A model generated the notes under the pieces. The model had not been told where the DNA came from. It saw nothing but the letters and a program-made list of their open reading frames with translations, and did not search any database. Below, piece after piece: positions 33,791 through 43,147 of a stretch of 62,214 bases of DNA. The position numbers and the translations under genes were made by a program. Within the stretch, counting starts at the first letter, position 1, and every line of letters starts with the position of its first letter. Origin of the DNA: Deltaproteobacteria bacterium (GTDB lineage: Bacteria; Myxococcota_A; UBA9160; UBA4427); NCBI GenBank assembly GCA_002691205.1, contig NZHD01000079.1, positions 1 through 62,214 on the forward strand. Reading direction: 5' to 3'.

Positions 33791-33814
33791 TCTTTTCAAA
33801 TGGAGTTGAAAAGA
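33791..33814. terminator. Perfect nine-base inverted repeat between convergent genes
   Basis: TCTTTTCAA at 33791-33799 and TTGAAAAGA at 33806-33814 flank a six-base loop. It sits between the stop codons of the molybdopterin enzyme and gloA, which face each other. A bidirectional terminator is likely, though neither side has a long U-tract. Confidence 0.45.
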
Positions 33815-33867
33815 GAAATCATGATGCATTGCGATTAGCGACGAGTCGCTTGAGTGGGCCGAGCATC

Positions 33868-34287
33868 TTACCATTCACCCACATTTTCCATGGAAGACCA
33901 AGGTTCAGTGGCCGGTAAAGCCTCGCCTGATTGCAGGAGTTCAATTGAGATTCCATCGGGTGATCGAACGAAAGCCATTCGACCGTCTCTAGGGGGGCGA
34001 TTGATCGCGACACCTCGATCCATGAGCCGCTGGCAGGCCGTGTAAATGTCTTCGACTTGATAGGCGAGATGCCCGAAGTTACGACCGCCTGTGTAGGCTT
34101 CAGGGTCCCAGTTGTAGGTGAGTTCTACTTGAGAATCTGGATTTCCCGGCGCGCCTAGGAAAATTAATGTAAATCGTCCTGCTTCAACCTCCACGCGTCG
34201 CTGCTCAACGAGCCCCAAGCCTGCGCAGTAGAAGTCCAGTGACGCCTCAAGATCAGATACCCGAACCATTGTGTGTAAATATTTCAT
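33868..34287 (-). CDS. gloA: Lactoylglutathione lyase (glyoxalase I)
   Basis: 139 residues, two beta-alpha-beta-beta-beta modules of the VOC superfamily. The four metal ligands of GloA are visible: H5 ([10 protein letters not shown]), E55 (VELTYNWD), H73 (FGHLAYQV) and E116 (ISIELLQS). RFTLIFLG and [11 protein letters not shown] are strongly conserved in E. coli-type enzymes. It isomerises the hemithioacetal of methylglyoxal and glutathione to S-lactoylglutathione, detoxifying methylglyoxal in the cytoplasm. The C-terminal 18 residues extend past the usual end. Divergent from the LLM flavoprotein gene across 132 bases. Confidence 0.93.
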   Translation of the reverse strand: MKYLHTMVRVSDLEASLDFYCAGLGLVEQRRVEVEAGRFTLIFLGAPGNPDSQVELTYNWDPEAYTGGRNFGHLAYQVEDIYTACQRLMDRGVAINRPPRDGRMAFVRSPDGISIELLQSGEALPATEPWSSMENVGEW

Positions 34288-34419
34288 GAACCTAGTGTGA
34301 GGTAAATTGAGGGAAAAGGCTATATGCGCTCGTGGAGCAGAAAGGCTGAAGTTGAATAGAGTAGATTTGAGCTGTGGGCGCTAGGCTTTGCGGTTCATTA
34401 TGCGATAGGAAATTCAGAG

Positions 34420-35505
34420 ATGAAAATCGGAGTCTGCGTAGCGAGTCATATTCTAGATACAGATTATGTGGTTCGTGCAGAGGATTTGGGCTTCCATTCG
34501 GCTTGGTTTGCTGACAGCCAGATGATCTGGTCGGATTGCTACGCAACCCTGGCCCTTGCTGCTTACCGAACGGACCGTATTCAACTCGGGACTGGGATTG
34601 CCGTGACGGGAACACGGCCGGCGTCTGTGACGGCTGCGTCCATTGGAACGATTAATGCGTTAGCTCCAGGGCGGATATTTTTAGGAGTCGGGGCGGGAAA
34701 CACAGCCATGAGAATTATGGGAGCCAAGCCCCAGTCCATTGTTAATTTCGATCGGTACCTCGAAAGTCTAAAGCCTTTGCTCAGAGGGGAAGAATCTTTC
34801 GTTTCAGTGGGAGATAAGGACCGACCGATTCGGCATCTGATGCCCGATCATGGTTTCGTCAATTTTGACGATCCTATTCCTCTGTATGTATCGGGCTTTG
34901 GTCCAAGGTCCCTTGGCTTGGCCGGACGGTATGGCGACGGGGCGGTGCTTTCAATGCCCTCGAGTCCTGAGGTCATGGAACTGATTTGGCAGTGGATCGA
35001 GAAGGGTGCGGAGGATGTTGGTCGGGTTCTCGATCGCAGTTTTTTCCCAACGACCGCATTGACCTGTGTTTCGGTACTTGATCCGGGCGAATCTGTAGAT
35101 TCACCTCGAGTTCGAAATGAATGTGGCGCCATGGCGATGGCCACGGTCCACTACGCATATGATCAGTGGCGTCAATTCGGTCAGAACCCACCTGAAATAT
35201 TGAAAGAGATCTGGCCTGAGTATTGCGCCATGCTCGATAAGGTTCCGAAAGAAAGGCTTCATCAGAGAGTTCATGCCGGTCATAATTGTTGGGTTATTCC
35301 CGAGGAAGAAAAGTTTTTGACAAAGGCTTTGATCGAAGCAACTTGTTTAGTCGGAACCCCTGAGGTTTTGACAGAGCGGCTTCGTTCGATGGAGGCAGCG
35401 GGCCTCGATCAAATAATGGTTCTACCGGCTTTTGAACCTCGATATGAGATCATCGAGCGGATTGGGCGAGATCTTCTTCCACGGTTAAGTAGCAATTCAC
35501 TATAA
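34420..35505 (+). CDS. LLM-class flavin-dependent oxidoreductase (luciferase-like)
   Basis: 361 residues, one TIM barrel. AEDLGFHSAWFADSQ near 20-34, RIQLGTGIAVTGTRPASV near 53-70, APGRIFLGVGAGN near 81-93, and PLYVSGFGPRSLGLAGRYGDG near 153-173 are typical of the luciferase-like family. Many relatives use coenzyme F420 instead of FMN; the sequence alone does not decide. It probably carries out a hydride transfer or monooxygenation on a small organic molecule. The start MKIGVCVAS at ATG 34420 matches the first strand. It is alone on the plus strand between gloA and a small membrane protein. Substrate unknown. Confidence 0.9.
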   Translation: MKIGVCVASHILDTDYVVRAEDLGFHSAWFADSQMIWSDCYATLALAAYRTDRIQLGTGIAVTGTRPASVTAASIGTINALAPGRIFLGVGAGNTAMRIMGAKPQSIVNFDRYLESLKPLLRGEESFVSVGDKDRPIRHLMPDHGFVNFDDPIPLYVSGFGPRSLGLAGRYGDGAVLSMPSSPEVMELIWQWIEKGAEDVGRVLDRSFFPTTALTCVSVLDPGESVDSPRVRNECGAMAMATVHYAYDQWRQFGQNPPEILKEIWPEYCAMLDKVPKERLHQRVHAGHNCWVIPEEEKFLTKALIEATCLVGTPEVLTERLRSMEAAGLDQIMVLPAFEPRYEIIERIGRDLLPRLSSNSL

Positions 35506-35574
35506 ATAGGGTGTAGTAATGCGCGGTTTTCGACTGAAGCCCTCCATCGCCTTTTGTTAAGAAGGGAAACGAAA

Positions 35575-36114
35575 ATGTCTCAACCTGAAAAGACTAATGA
35601 AAGTTCCGAGCGAAAGCATTTTGGTATTACAGAGGCCCTGCTTGTTCTCATTTTTTTGATTAGCGCCGTTGGCGTTGCGATCACCGACATGTCTCCGGAT
35701 TGGGGATATTGGTTTTGGTTGAGCATTGTCCCCTTGCTTGCGGCGACGAGTCTGTACCGAAGCTGGAAGGCATCTCGAGATCGATCTGAGAGTGTTTTTT
35801 GGATTCTCCGGCACCAAATTTTCCACTGGCTAGGGCTTTTGGGCTCTCTTGAAATTATTTTCTTGCTCTACAGCACGAATCGGGTGAATGCGCCAGAAGC
35901 TGGATTGTTCTCTCTTTTAACGGTTGCCCTTGCGACTTTCTTAGCCGGAATTCATTTCCATTGGCACTTTACGGTGCTGGGAATCTTGTTGGGGCTGTCG
36001 ACTCTCCTTGTGGCCTGGGTCGAGGCCTCCATTTGGATCGTCATTCCAGTGTCCGTGGTGGTGGTCGCCTTGGTGCTGTTTTTCTCACGGCGATCAAAAG
36101 AGAAAAGTATCTAG
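35575..36114 (+). CDS. Integral membrane protein of unknown function
   Basis: 179 residues with five predicted membrane segments, at about 18-37, 42-56, 83-101, 114-132 and 137-165. The N-terminus is polar (MSQPEKTNESSERKH) and the C-terminus is basic (SRRSKEKSI), so the C-terminus is probably cytoplasmic. HQIFHWLG near 79-86 and GIHFHWHFTVLG near 128-139 place several His residues at membrane boundaries, a possible metal or heme site. ATG 35575 has AAGGGA upstream; the frame opens at 35554. I do not recognise the family. It begins 69 bases after the LLM gene and ends before a GC hairpin at 36144. Confidence 0.7.
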   Translation: MSQPEKTNESSERKHFGITEALLVLIFLISAVGVAITDMSPDWGYWFWLSIVPLLAATSLYRSWKASRDRSESVFWILRHQIFHWLGLLGSLEIIFLLYSTNRVNAPEAGLFSLLTVALATFLAGIHFHWHFTVLGILLGLSTLLVAWVEASIWIVIPVSVVVVALVLFFSRRSKEKSI

Positions 36115-36518
36115 CCGACTATTTCGATTTGAGGTCAACGCTGCCTCGCCCTCCGCGAGGTGAGTTTCCGTGAGGAGCCTCGTAAGTGACGAGGGAGGAC
36201 CTGCGCGCGATGCTAAATCCGGTTTGAAGCCTTGGGTCACCTTCACCCGAGTTCCCAAGAGCTAGGTCTCCCCTTGCCTTTCTGCCCCGGAGGTTGATCT
36301 TTTCCCAGCGGTGCAGGGGCCTGGACAGCTTTTCTCCCCTCTGAAATAACAGGGTATCATTTCGATAATAGAAAAGATGCGCGCTAGTATTCCCAGGCCT
36401 GGGATTTAGAACCTGATCCTTGATGGAGGTTACGGATCGCCTGACTATCGTTGATCTGCTCAGGGTTATGGAAAATCGCGTTCGAAAACCGAAGCAATAC
36501 AGTAGGGGATGGATACAA
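36115..36518. other. Intergenic region before the first RND operon
   Basis: No supported gene; the minus-strand frame here runs into the antisense of the adaptor gene. A GC hairpin lies at 36144-36160 (CCTCGC, five-base loop, GCGAGG), possibly the terminator of the upstream gene, though without a strong U-tract. The RND promoter should lie to its right; no regulator gene is adjacent. Confidence 0.55.
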
Positions 36519-37790
36519 GTGATCTTCAACCGCATTAAAGAAGCAACCAGCCGGATGCATGGAGGACTGCTTGCCATTTTTCTTTTCACGACTCTGGTCG
36601 TGAGCCTAGGCTGTTCGTCGAAGGAGGGTAAGGAGGCTCCACTCCCCGAGGTCGTCGTCGCTTCTGTGGAGCAAAAGGATGTGCCCATTTTTGCGGATTG
36701 GATCGGGACAGCGCAAGGTTTTAACAATGCCACGATTCGACCTCAAGTTAAAGGCTATCTGCTTGAAATCGAGTACAAGCAAGGCAGTGTAGTTAAAAAA
36801 GGGCAGACACTTTTTAAGATTGATCCGCGTGAATTCAAAGCACAACTCGATATGGCGAAGGGGCAGTTGGGTCAAGCTAAAGCCAATCTTGAGAAGACAA
36901 AGAGCCATGTGAATCGGTATCGCCCTTTGGCAAAACAGGGAGCGGTGAGTCAGCAGGAGTTTGATGATGCCGTGCAAAACATGCTCGCAGCCGAGGCGAG
37001 CGTTGCCACTGCGAATGCGCAAGTTGAACAAGCTCGCTTGAATCTATCGTGGACGAAGATTGTCTCGCCGATTTCCGGAGTAGCAGGCATTTCGGTGACC
37101 CAAATTGGTGATTTGGTGACTACTGAGACTGAATTGACAACCGTTTCTCAACTTGACCCGATCAAAGTCAATTTCCCCATCAGCGAACAGTCCTATCTTG
37201 ACTTTGCTAAATCGGCTGGACGTTTGACCGAGCAGGGGAATGTATCCGAATTGGGCCCGGTGCTTGAACTTTTCTTAGCTAATGGGTCGGTTTGGCCGAC
37301 TAAGGGCACTCCGTTTGTTGTTGGTCGAAATGTGGATGAGAGCACGGGAACCATCCTGATCGAAGGGCGTTTTTCGAATCCTCAGAATGTTCTGCGGCCA
37401 GGTCAATTCGCTCGAGTTCGTGCTGATGTCGGTGTTTACAAAGACGCTCTTTTAGTTCCTCAGCGTGCGGTCTCCGATGTTCAGGGCAAATATATGATTT
37501 CTGTCGTGACGCCTGAGGATAAAGTTGAAGTGCGTACAGTGGATGTCGGAGAAACGGTCAAAGAAGACTGGATCATCACCAAAGGAATCAAGGCTGGAGA
37601 GCGTGTGATTGTTGAGGGTCTTCAAAAAGCGAGAACAGGAATGAAGGTGAAGCCGGTCTCGCAAGCCACTTTTATGAAGCAAGACAAGACTGCAGAAACA
37701 GGCACGACAGCCGCTGTTTCTGGAGAGGTACTTGCTCCCGTGAGCGACCGGATGGATCGGCGCCACATGACTGAGTTAACCGCGAGCTGA
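36519..37790 (+). CDS. RND efflux periplasmic adaptor (membrane fusion protein)
   Basis: About 424 residues. Probable lipoprotein: hydrophobic LLAIFLFTTLVVSLGC with the lipobox Cys near residue 29. Then come the lipoyl half-motif TIRPQVKGYLLEIEYKQGSVVKKGQTLFKIDP, a coiled-coil hairpin (KAQLDMAKGQLGQAKANLEK), the second lipoyl half SPISGVAGISVTQIGDLV, and the beta-barrel/MP domain VPQRAVSDVQGKYMISVV. This is AcrA/MexA type. It links the RND pump in the inner membrane to the outer-membrane channel. The start is uncertain: GTG 36519 after AGGGGAT, or ATG 36555. The C-terminal 35 residues are poorly conserved. The permease begins 12 bases later. Confidence 0.92.
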   Translation: MIFNRIKEATSRMHGGLLAIFLFTTLVVSLGCSSKEGKEAPLPEVVVASVEQKDVPIFADWIGTAQGFNNATIRPQVKGYLLEIEYKQGSVVKKGQTLFKIDPREFKAQLDMAKGQLGQAKANLEKTKSHVNRYRPLAKQGAVSQQEFDDAVQNMLAAEASVATANAQVEQARLNLSWTKIVSPISGVAGISVTQIGDLVTTETELTTVSQLDPIKVNFPISEQSYLDFAKSAGRLTEQGNVSELGPVLELFLANGSVWPTKGTPFVVGRNVDESTGTILIEGRFSNPQNVLRPGQFARVRADVGVYKDALLVPQRAVSDVQGKYMISVVTPEDKVEVRTVDVGETVKEDWIITKGIKAGERVIVEGLQKARTGMKVKPVSQATFMKQDKTAETGTTAAVSGEVLAPVSDRMDRRHMTELTAS

Positions 37791-37802
37791 TCGAAAGCCT
37801 CA

Positions 37803-40800
37803 ATGTCTACTTTCTTTATAAATCGGCCGATTGTCTCCATGGTGATTGCCATCATTATGGTGATTCTCGGGGCTGTAGCGGCTTTAGATCTGCCTATTTC
37901 ACAGTTCCCTAATATCGCGCCGCCCCAGATCAGCGTTTCAACCACCTATGTGGGCGCAGATGCCGTGACCGTTCAAGAATCGGTGTCGACACCGATTGAG
38001 CAGAGCATTAGTGGTGTCGAGGGCATGAATTACATGTATTCGACGAACGCGAATAATGGCATGATGTCGTTACAAGTAAACTTCGCCGTCGAGACAGATC
38101 CTAATACGGATCAGATTCTGACGCAGATGCGGTACTCGGAATCTGAGGCCATGCTGCCTACAGACGTTCGCAATTTTGGCGTTACGATTCGGCAGGCTTC
38201 TTCGAGCCCCATGGCGCTTTTTTCACTTTATTCGCCGGATTCCACCTACGATGCTCTCTTTCTGTCTAATTATGCATACATCAATGTCTTTGATCGGATG
38301 TCACAACTCGATGGTGTGGGTCAAGTCAATATTTACGGTGCAGGGCAATATGCCATGCGGATGTGGGTCAACCCAGACACTTTGTCCAGTATGGGCATCA
38401 CGGTCCCCGAGATTGTCGATGCGATTCAGACTCAGAACACGGTGAATCCGGCGGGTCAGGTGGGCGCGGAGCCTGTTCCTGCCGGTCAGGAATTCACCTA
38501 CACGGTTCGTGCCCAGGGCCGGTTGAAGTCTGTAGAGGACTTTGAAAATATTATTGTTCGCGCTGAACAAAATGGTTCTTTGGTCCGGGTTAAGGATGTA
38601 GCCAAGGTCGAGTTGGGCGCTCAAACTTATAATTTGAAGGGCCGTTATAACGGATCGCCGGCCGCGATTGTGGCAGTCTACCAGCAACCGGGGTCGAATG
38701 CGCTGGCCACGATGGAAGCCGCCACCAATGTCATGGATACGCTCAAGAAGGATTTTCCTGAGGGGCTCGACTACGTTGTTTCTCTGGATACAACCGAGGC
38801 TGTGCGCGAAGGTGTAAGAGAAATTGTAATTACACTTTTCGAAGCACTGGCTCTCGTGATTCTCGTCGTTTTTATCTTTCTGCAGAGCTTTCGAGCGACA
38901 TTGATTCCGCTTCTGGCCGTTCCCGTCTCCTTAATCGGAACATTTATGCTGTTTCCGGTTTTGGATTTTTCGATTAACACTCTTTCTTTGTTCGGCCTCG
39001 TGCTCGCAATCGGGATTGTCGTTGATGATGCGATTGTTGTCGTCGAGGCGGTAGAGCATAAAATTGAAGGCGGCATGAAGCCGAAAGCAGCGGCGATTCA
39101 GGCGATGAAGGAAGTCACGTCGCCCATCATCGCGACCACACTTATCTTGGTTGCGGTATTCGTTCCCACCGCGTTTATTCCAGGCATTTCTGGAAGATTG
39201 TTTCAGCAGTTTGCGATTACGATTGCTGTTTCCGTGTTGTTTTCATCCGTGAATGCTTTGACCCTAAGTCCTGCTTTGGCGGGCCTTTTGTTAAGACCTC
39301 GCAAAAAGTCGAATAGTCCACTGGCTCGCTTCTTCAAGCTCTTTAATGAGGGTTTCGAAAAGGCAACGGGGGGATACCTGGCAGCCTGTGCGGTTTTGAT
39401 TAGAAAGTCGGGGATCTCGGTGGCCGCTCTTGTGGCCGTTGTCGTGGCTATTATTTTCGTGGGCGGACGAGTGCCTTCGGGCTTTTTGCCCAACGAAGAT
39501 CAAGGTTTCCTTTTTCTCAATGTCCAGCTTCCGGCTGCAGCTTCGCTCGAGCGCACCGATGAAGCCTGTAAGCAAATTGAAGAGATGCTCAAGGAGACAC
39601 CCGGTGTTCAGAGCTATAACACCGTGGTCGGATTCAGCCTGCTGTCAGGTGTTCAAACAACCTACAACGGATTTTTCTTTGTCACCCTTGAACCCTGGGG
39701 CGTTCGAGATCCGAAGGGGCTTACGGCCGATGTAATCAGTGAAAAGTTAAACGCACAGTTGGCGGCTTTTCCGGGTGGCATGGCTGTGGTTTTTCCGCCT
39801 CCTGCGATCCCAGGAGTAGGCACCTCGGGTGGGATTACTTTTATGCTTGAAGATCGCGAAAGTCGCGGGATTCCCTTCTTGTCCGAGCAGACTAAAAACT
39901 TTATTAAATTGAGTGAAGCGAGGCCAGAGATTGGCCGTGTAATGACGACTGCTCAATTCGACGTTCCTCAAATTTTTGCTGAAGTAAATCGAGAGATGGT
40001 GATGAAGCAGGGCGTGGCTCTGGCCAATGTCTACCAAACGATGCAGGCCTACATGGGAGGCATCTTTATCAACTACTTCAACCGTTTTGGTCGCGTCTGG
40101 CAGGTCTACATTGAGGCTGAAGGTTCCTTTCGAAATGAAATCGACAATCTCGGCAGGTTCTATGTGAAGAATTCAGAGGGCGGCATGGTGCCGCTTGAAG
40201 CCATCGTTTCAACCGAGAGAGTGTATGGCCCCGAATTTACAATGAGATTCAATCAGCACAGTGCAGCGCAGTTGATGGTGGGCCCGGCTCCTGGTTATAG
40301 TGGCGGGCAGGCTATGGCTGCCTTGGAGGACGTGGTGGAAAATTCCATGCCGCCCGGTATGGGATATGACTACATGGGGATGGCCTTTCAAGCGAAGCAA
40401 GCCTCCCAGGGGATTTCACCTTTGGTGATTTTTGGTTTTTCGCTTCTGATGGTATTCCTGATTCTGGCCGCTCAATATGAGAGTTGGTCACTCCCGTTCA
40501 GTGTGTTGCTCACCACTCCTATCGCAGTGATGGGCGCATTCCTAGCGATTTGGGCCCGGTCTTTCTCAAGCGACTTATATACGCAGATCGGCTTAGTGAT
40601 GCTGATTGGTCTTTCCGCAAAAAATGCGATTTTGATTGTTGAGTTTGCCAGAGCTCGGTTGGCCGAAGGAAGCAGCATTGAGGAGGCCGCGCTGGAGGCG
40701 GCGCGCTCCCGCTTAAGGCCAATTCTGATGACCGCTTTTGCGTTTATCTTGGGTGTGATTCCTCTGGTGATTGCAACAGGGTCAGGAGCAATCTCGCGAC

Positions 40801-40955
40801 AAGTTCTTGGGACAGTCGTTATGGGAGGCATGCTTGCGGCCACATGTATTTCGATCTTTATCGTCCCCTCGACATTCTCGATTGTTGAAAACTTGGCTCA
40901 TCGATTCGGCTCTAAGGAAGAAGATCAAATTCCGAGCGAGGATGCTTCTTCGTGA
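37803..40955 (+). CDS. RND (HAE1) multidrug efflux permease
   Basis: 1050 residues, the family length. MSTFFINRPIVSMVIAIIMVILG is the first helix, then two large periplasmic loops and twelve helices. Proton-relay residues are present: D408/D409 in GIVVDDAIVVVE and the helix-10 Lys in GLSAKNAILIVEFAR. LPISQFPNIAPPQISVSTTYVGA near 29-51 and SGFLPNEDQGFLFLNVQLP near 555 match AcrB/MexB. It exports hydrophobic drugs, detergents or metabolites using the proton gradient. It overlaps the downstream outer-membrane factor at TGATG, so the three genes form one operon encoding a complete pump. Confidence 0.96.
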   Translation: MSTFFINRPIVSMVIAIIMVILGAVAALDLPISQFPNIAPPQISVSTTYVGADAVTVQESVSTPIEQSISGVEGMNYMYSTNANNGMMSLQVNFAVETDPNTDQILTQMRYSESEAMLPTDVRNFGVTIRQASSSPMALFSLYSPDSTYDALFLSNYAYINVFDRMSQLDGVGQVNIYGAGQYAMRMWVNPDTLSSMGITVPEIVDAIQTQNTVNPAGQVGAEPVPAGQEFTYTVRAQGRLKSVEDFENIIVRAEQNGSLVRVKDVAKVELGAQTYNLKGRYNGSPAAIVAVYQQPGSNALATMEAATNVMDTLKKDFPEGLDYVVSLDTTEAVREGVREIVITLFEALALVILVVFIFLQSFRATLIPLLAVPVSLIGTFMLFPVLDFSINTLSLFGLVLAIGIVVDDAIVVVEAVEHKIEGGMKPKAAAIQAMKEVTSPIIATTLILVAVFVPTAFIPGISGRLFQQFAITIAVSVLFSSVNALTLSPALAGLLLRPRKKSNSPLARFFKLFNEGFEKATGGYLAACAVLIRKSGISVAALVAVVVAIIFVGGRVPSGFLPNEDQGFLFLNVQLPAAASLERTDEACKQIEEMLKETPGVQSYNTVVGFSLLSGVQTTYNGFFFVTLEPWGVRDPKGLTADVISEKLNAQLAAFPGGMAVVFPPPAIPGVGTSGGITFMLEDRESRGIPFLSEQTKNFIKLSEARPEIGRVMTTAQFDVPQIFAEVNREMVMKQGVALANVYQTMQAYMGGIFINYFNRFGRVWQVYIEAEGSFRNEIDNLGRFYVKNSEGGMVPLEAIVSTERVYGPEFTMRFNQHSAAQLMVGPAPGYSGGQAMAALEDVVENSMPPGMGYDYMGMAFQAKQASQGISPLVIFGFSLLMVFLILAAQYESWSLPFSVLLTTPIAVMGAFLAIWARSFSSDLYTQIGLVMLIGLSAKNAILIVEFARARLAEGSSIEEAALEAARSRLRPILMTAFAFILGVIPLVIATGSGAISRQVLGTVVMGGMLAATCISIFIVPSTFSIVENLAHRFGSKEEDQIPSEDASS

Positions 40956-42490
40956 TGGTTTTTCGCTTTTTGACGATCTTGAGTCTTTGCTTGTACGTCG
41001 GGTGTGCGATTGGACCTAACTACAAGAGGCCTGTGGTAGAGATCCCTGAGGCCTATCGTGGCGACTTACAAGAGGCCACTGCAAAGTCGCTGGCTGACTT
41101 GCCTTGGTGGGAAGTTTTTCAGGATCCAGTCTTAGTTCAGCTTATCGAGACGGCACTCCAGAATAACTTGAATCTCGAGATTGCTGTGGCCCGTACCGAG
41201 CAGGCCTATCGCCAATCGGTGGCTACAAAGTCAGCCTTTTACCCACAGGCTTCGGCGAACGGCTCGGCCGGGAAGTCGCGGACTCAGACCTTTGTGTATC
41301 AGACAAATTCGGTTGAGTACACAAGTTATGTGGGGGCGCTCAATGTGGCCTGGGAAATCGATATTTGGGGACGGATCCGTCGGGCGAGTGAATCGGCAAA
41401 AGCTCAGCTGCTTGCCTCTGAGGATTTTCAAAGAGGGGTTTTGCTCTCGATTGTCGCTGACGTGGCGACACTTTATTTTGCTCTGTTGGAATTAGATCGA
41501 TCTAGAATCATCTCCATAGAGGCGGTTGAAGCCTTCGAAGATACGCTGACTCTTTTTACTCGGAAGTACACGGGGGGCGTCGCATCGAAGCTGGAAGTAA
41601 CGCGTGCCGCGGCCGCAGAAGCGCAGGCGGCTGCTTGGCTACCCGCTGTTGACATCGAAATTGCAAAAGTCGAGAATATGCTTTCCGTCCTTCTCGGACA
41701 GCCTCCTGGGAAAATTCCACGGGGGATTCCGTTGATTGATCAACGTCTTCCCGATCTTCCCGTGGGCTTACCTTCGTCTCTCATGGAGCGTCGGCCTGAT
41801 GTTCGTCAAGCAGAGCAAGAGGTGGTCTCTGCGAACGCACAGGTCGGTGTGGCGATGGGTAACTTTCTACCCAGGATCGGACTTGTAGCTATGTGGGGTG
41901 GGGCCACAGAAAATCTCGGTGATATCTCAAGTGGCAGTACAAGCCTTTGGAATGTTGCCGGCGAGCTGTCTGCGCCTCTCTTTAAGGGTGGCTTGCTCTA
42001 TTCCGAATACAAAGCCAAGCAAGCGTATTGGGAAGAAGCCAAAGCCAATTACGAGTTAACGGCTCTTAATGCTTTCGCTGAGGTTTCAAGCACGATCGTT
42101 GATCGTAGGTTACGGACGGAGCAACGAATCGCTCGTCAGCGCCAAGTGAGCCAGCTTACAGAATCGGTACAACTTTCCATCACACGGTACGAACAGGGTC
42201 TTGCGAATTATTTTGAGGTTCTTCAGGCCCAGCAAGATCTGTTTCCAGCTGAGTTTGATCTCGCTCAGGCAAGGCTCGATGAGCGGTTGGCTGTTATTAA
42301 TCTTTACCGTGCCCTGGGTGGAGGTTGGGAGCTTGATCTAAACTGGATGCCGGTTGCGGACGAGCCAACAGAAGAAACGAAAACGCAGCCCAAGACCAAG
42401 TCGGAAACAAGCGCCTCCGGCTCAGCGTCGGTGCCTATTGTTTCGAGTTCTTCTGATTCAGCCGTTCAGAAAAGCCCTTCAAATCAATAG
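40955..42490 (+). CDS. RND outer-membrane factor, NodT/OprM-type lipoprotein
   Basis: About 511 residues. Lipobox LYVGC-AIGPNYKRP near residues 14-25 is classic for NodT/OprM. The two TolC repeats follow: LPWWEVFQDPVLVQLIETALQNNLNLEIAVART and later SLMERRPDVRQAEQEVVSANAQVGVA, plus GRIRRASESAKAQL and LTESVQLSITRYEQGLANYFEVLQAQQ in the helical barrel. It is a trimeric channel that carries substrates across the periplasm and outer membrane. The C-terminal 50 residues are Thr/Ser/Lys-rich and variable. Start ATG 40955 overlaps the permease stop; GTG 40952 is possible. It may also serve the second RND pair at 53-57 kb. Confidence 0.94.
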   Translation: MVFRFLTILSLCLYVGCAIGPNYKRPVVEIPEAYRGDLQEATAKSLADLPWWEVFQDPVLVQLIETALQNNLNLEIAVARTEQAYRQSVATKSAFYPQASANGSAGKSRTQTFVYQTNSVEYTSYVGALNVAWEIDIWGRIRRASESAKAQLLASEDFQRGVLLSIVADVATLYFALLELDRSRIISIEAVEAFEDTLTLFTRKYTGGVASKLEVTRAAAAEAQAAAWLPAVDIEIAKVENMLSVLLGQPPGKIPRGIPLIDQRLPDLPVGLPSSLMERRPDVRQAEQEVVSANAQVGVAMGNFLPRIGLVAMWGGATENLGDISSGSTSLWNVAGELSAPLFKGGLLYSEYKAKQAYWEEAKANYELTALNAFAEVSSTIVDRRLRTEQRIARQRQVSQLTESVQLSITRYEQGLANYFEVLQAQQDLFPAEFDLAQARLDERLAVINLYRALGGGWELDLNWMPVADEPTEETKTQPKTKSETSASGSASVPIVSSSSDSAVQKSPSNQ

Positions 42491-42532
42491 GCCTTGGTCG
42501 AGACTCTCTTTTCGAAGAGATGGACGACTTTT

Positions 42533-42576
42533 GGATTAGGCCCAAATGCATATAGAGGCACACTTGGGCCCAATCC
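42533..42576. terminator. Long hairpin between convergent genes
   Basis: GGATT-A-GGCCCAA at 42533-42545 pairs with TTGGGCC-C-AATCC at 42564-42576: twelve pairs with one A-C mismatch and an 18-base loop. It sits between the outer-membrane factor gene and the convergent FKBP gene. A bidirectional terminator is likely, although U-tracts are short. Confidence 0.5.
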
Positions 42577-42604
42577 CTTTGACCCTAGATTAACTTGATT
42601 TCTT

Positions 42605-43099
42605 TTAGTTGATCTTGAGTAGCTCTATGTCGAATACGAGCTCGCCGCCGGGGCGTCCTCCGCGCGGGGTAGCCCCGTAAGCCAGCTCGGCAGGGATCCA
42701 AAAGCGCGCGGTTTCCCCCACCACCATGAGCTGGACCCCTTCGGTCCATCCCTTGATGACACGATTGAGAGGAAAGGTGGCGGGCTTTCCTCGCTTGTAG
42801 GAGCTGTCGAACATTCGGCCATCCGTTTGCCACCCTGTGTAATTAACGGTGACCCGATTATTCCTTTTAGGGTGGACTGTTCCATCACCCGGATGGATCA
42901 CTTTGTAAGCAAGCCCCGAGGCCGTTCTGATTGCATCTTTGGGAGCTTTCGCGACATCCGCTGGAGCTATAAGACGGTCTTTGGCGGCCGTCGCTGATCC
43001 GGCTGCTTTTTCCTTGGGGTTCGTGTCTGACAGACTCGCAGAAGGGAGCATGCAGAGCATGACGAGTACGCTGAGTATCCATCCAATCGTTGTTCTCAC
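42605..43099 (-). CDS. Exported FKBP-type peptidyl-prolyl isomerase
   Basis: 164 residues. Signal peptide 1-24 (LPSASLS-DT), a 30-residue Ala/Lys linker, then one FKBP domain: VTVNYTGWQTDGRMFDSSYKRGKP near 84-107, ATFPLNRVIKGWTEGVQLM near 107-125, and IPAELAYG near 135-142. Active-site aromatic and acidic residues (Tyr, Phe, Asp, Trp in GWTEG) are present. It speeds proline isomerisation in periplasmic proteins. The start is GTG 43099 with AGGAG six bases upstream. Upstream on the same strand is a sulfotransferase, 48 bases away, with which it may be co-transcribed. Confidence 0.92.
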   Translation of the reverse strand: MRTTIGWILSVLVMLCMLPSASLSDTNPKEKAAGSATAAKDRLIAPADVAKAPKDAIRTASGLAYKVIHPGDGTVHPKRNNRVTVNYTGWQTDGRMFDSSYKRGKPATFPLNRVIKGWTEGVQLMVVGETARFWIPAELAYGATPRGGRPGGELVFDIELLKIN

Positions 43100-43147
43100 G
43101 TTGTTCTCCTACCGTTTAGTTTTTTTCATGTTTCTACGAGTCGAAAC

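Noticed and set aside
36119-36733. 204-codon minus-strand frame
   Set aside because: Half of it is antisense to the well-supported RND adaptor, and its composition is Arg/Ser-rich as expected for a shadow frame.
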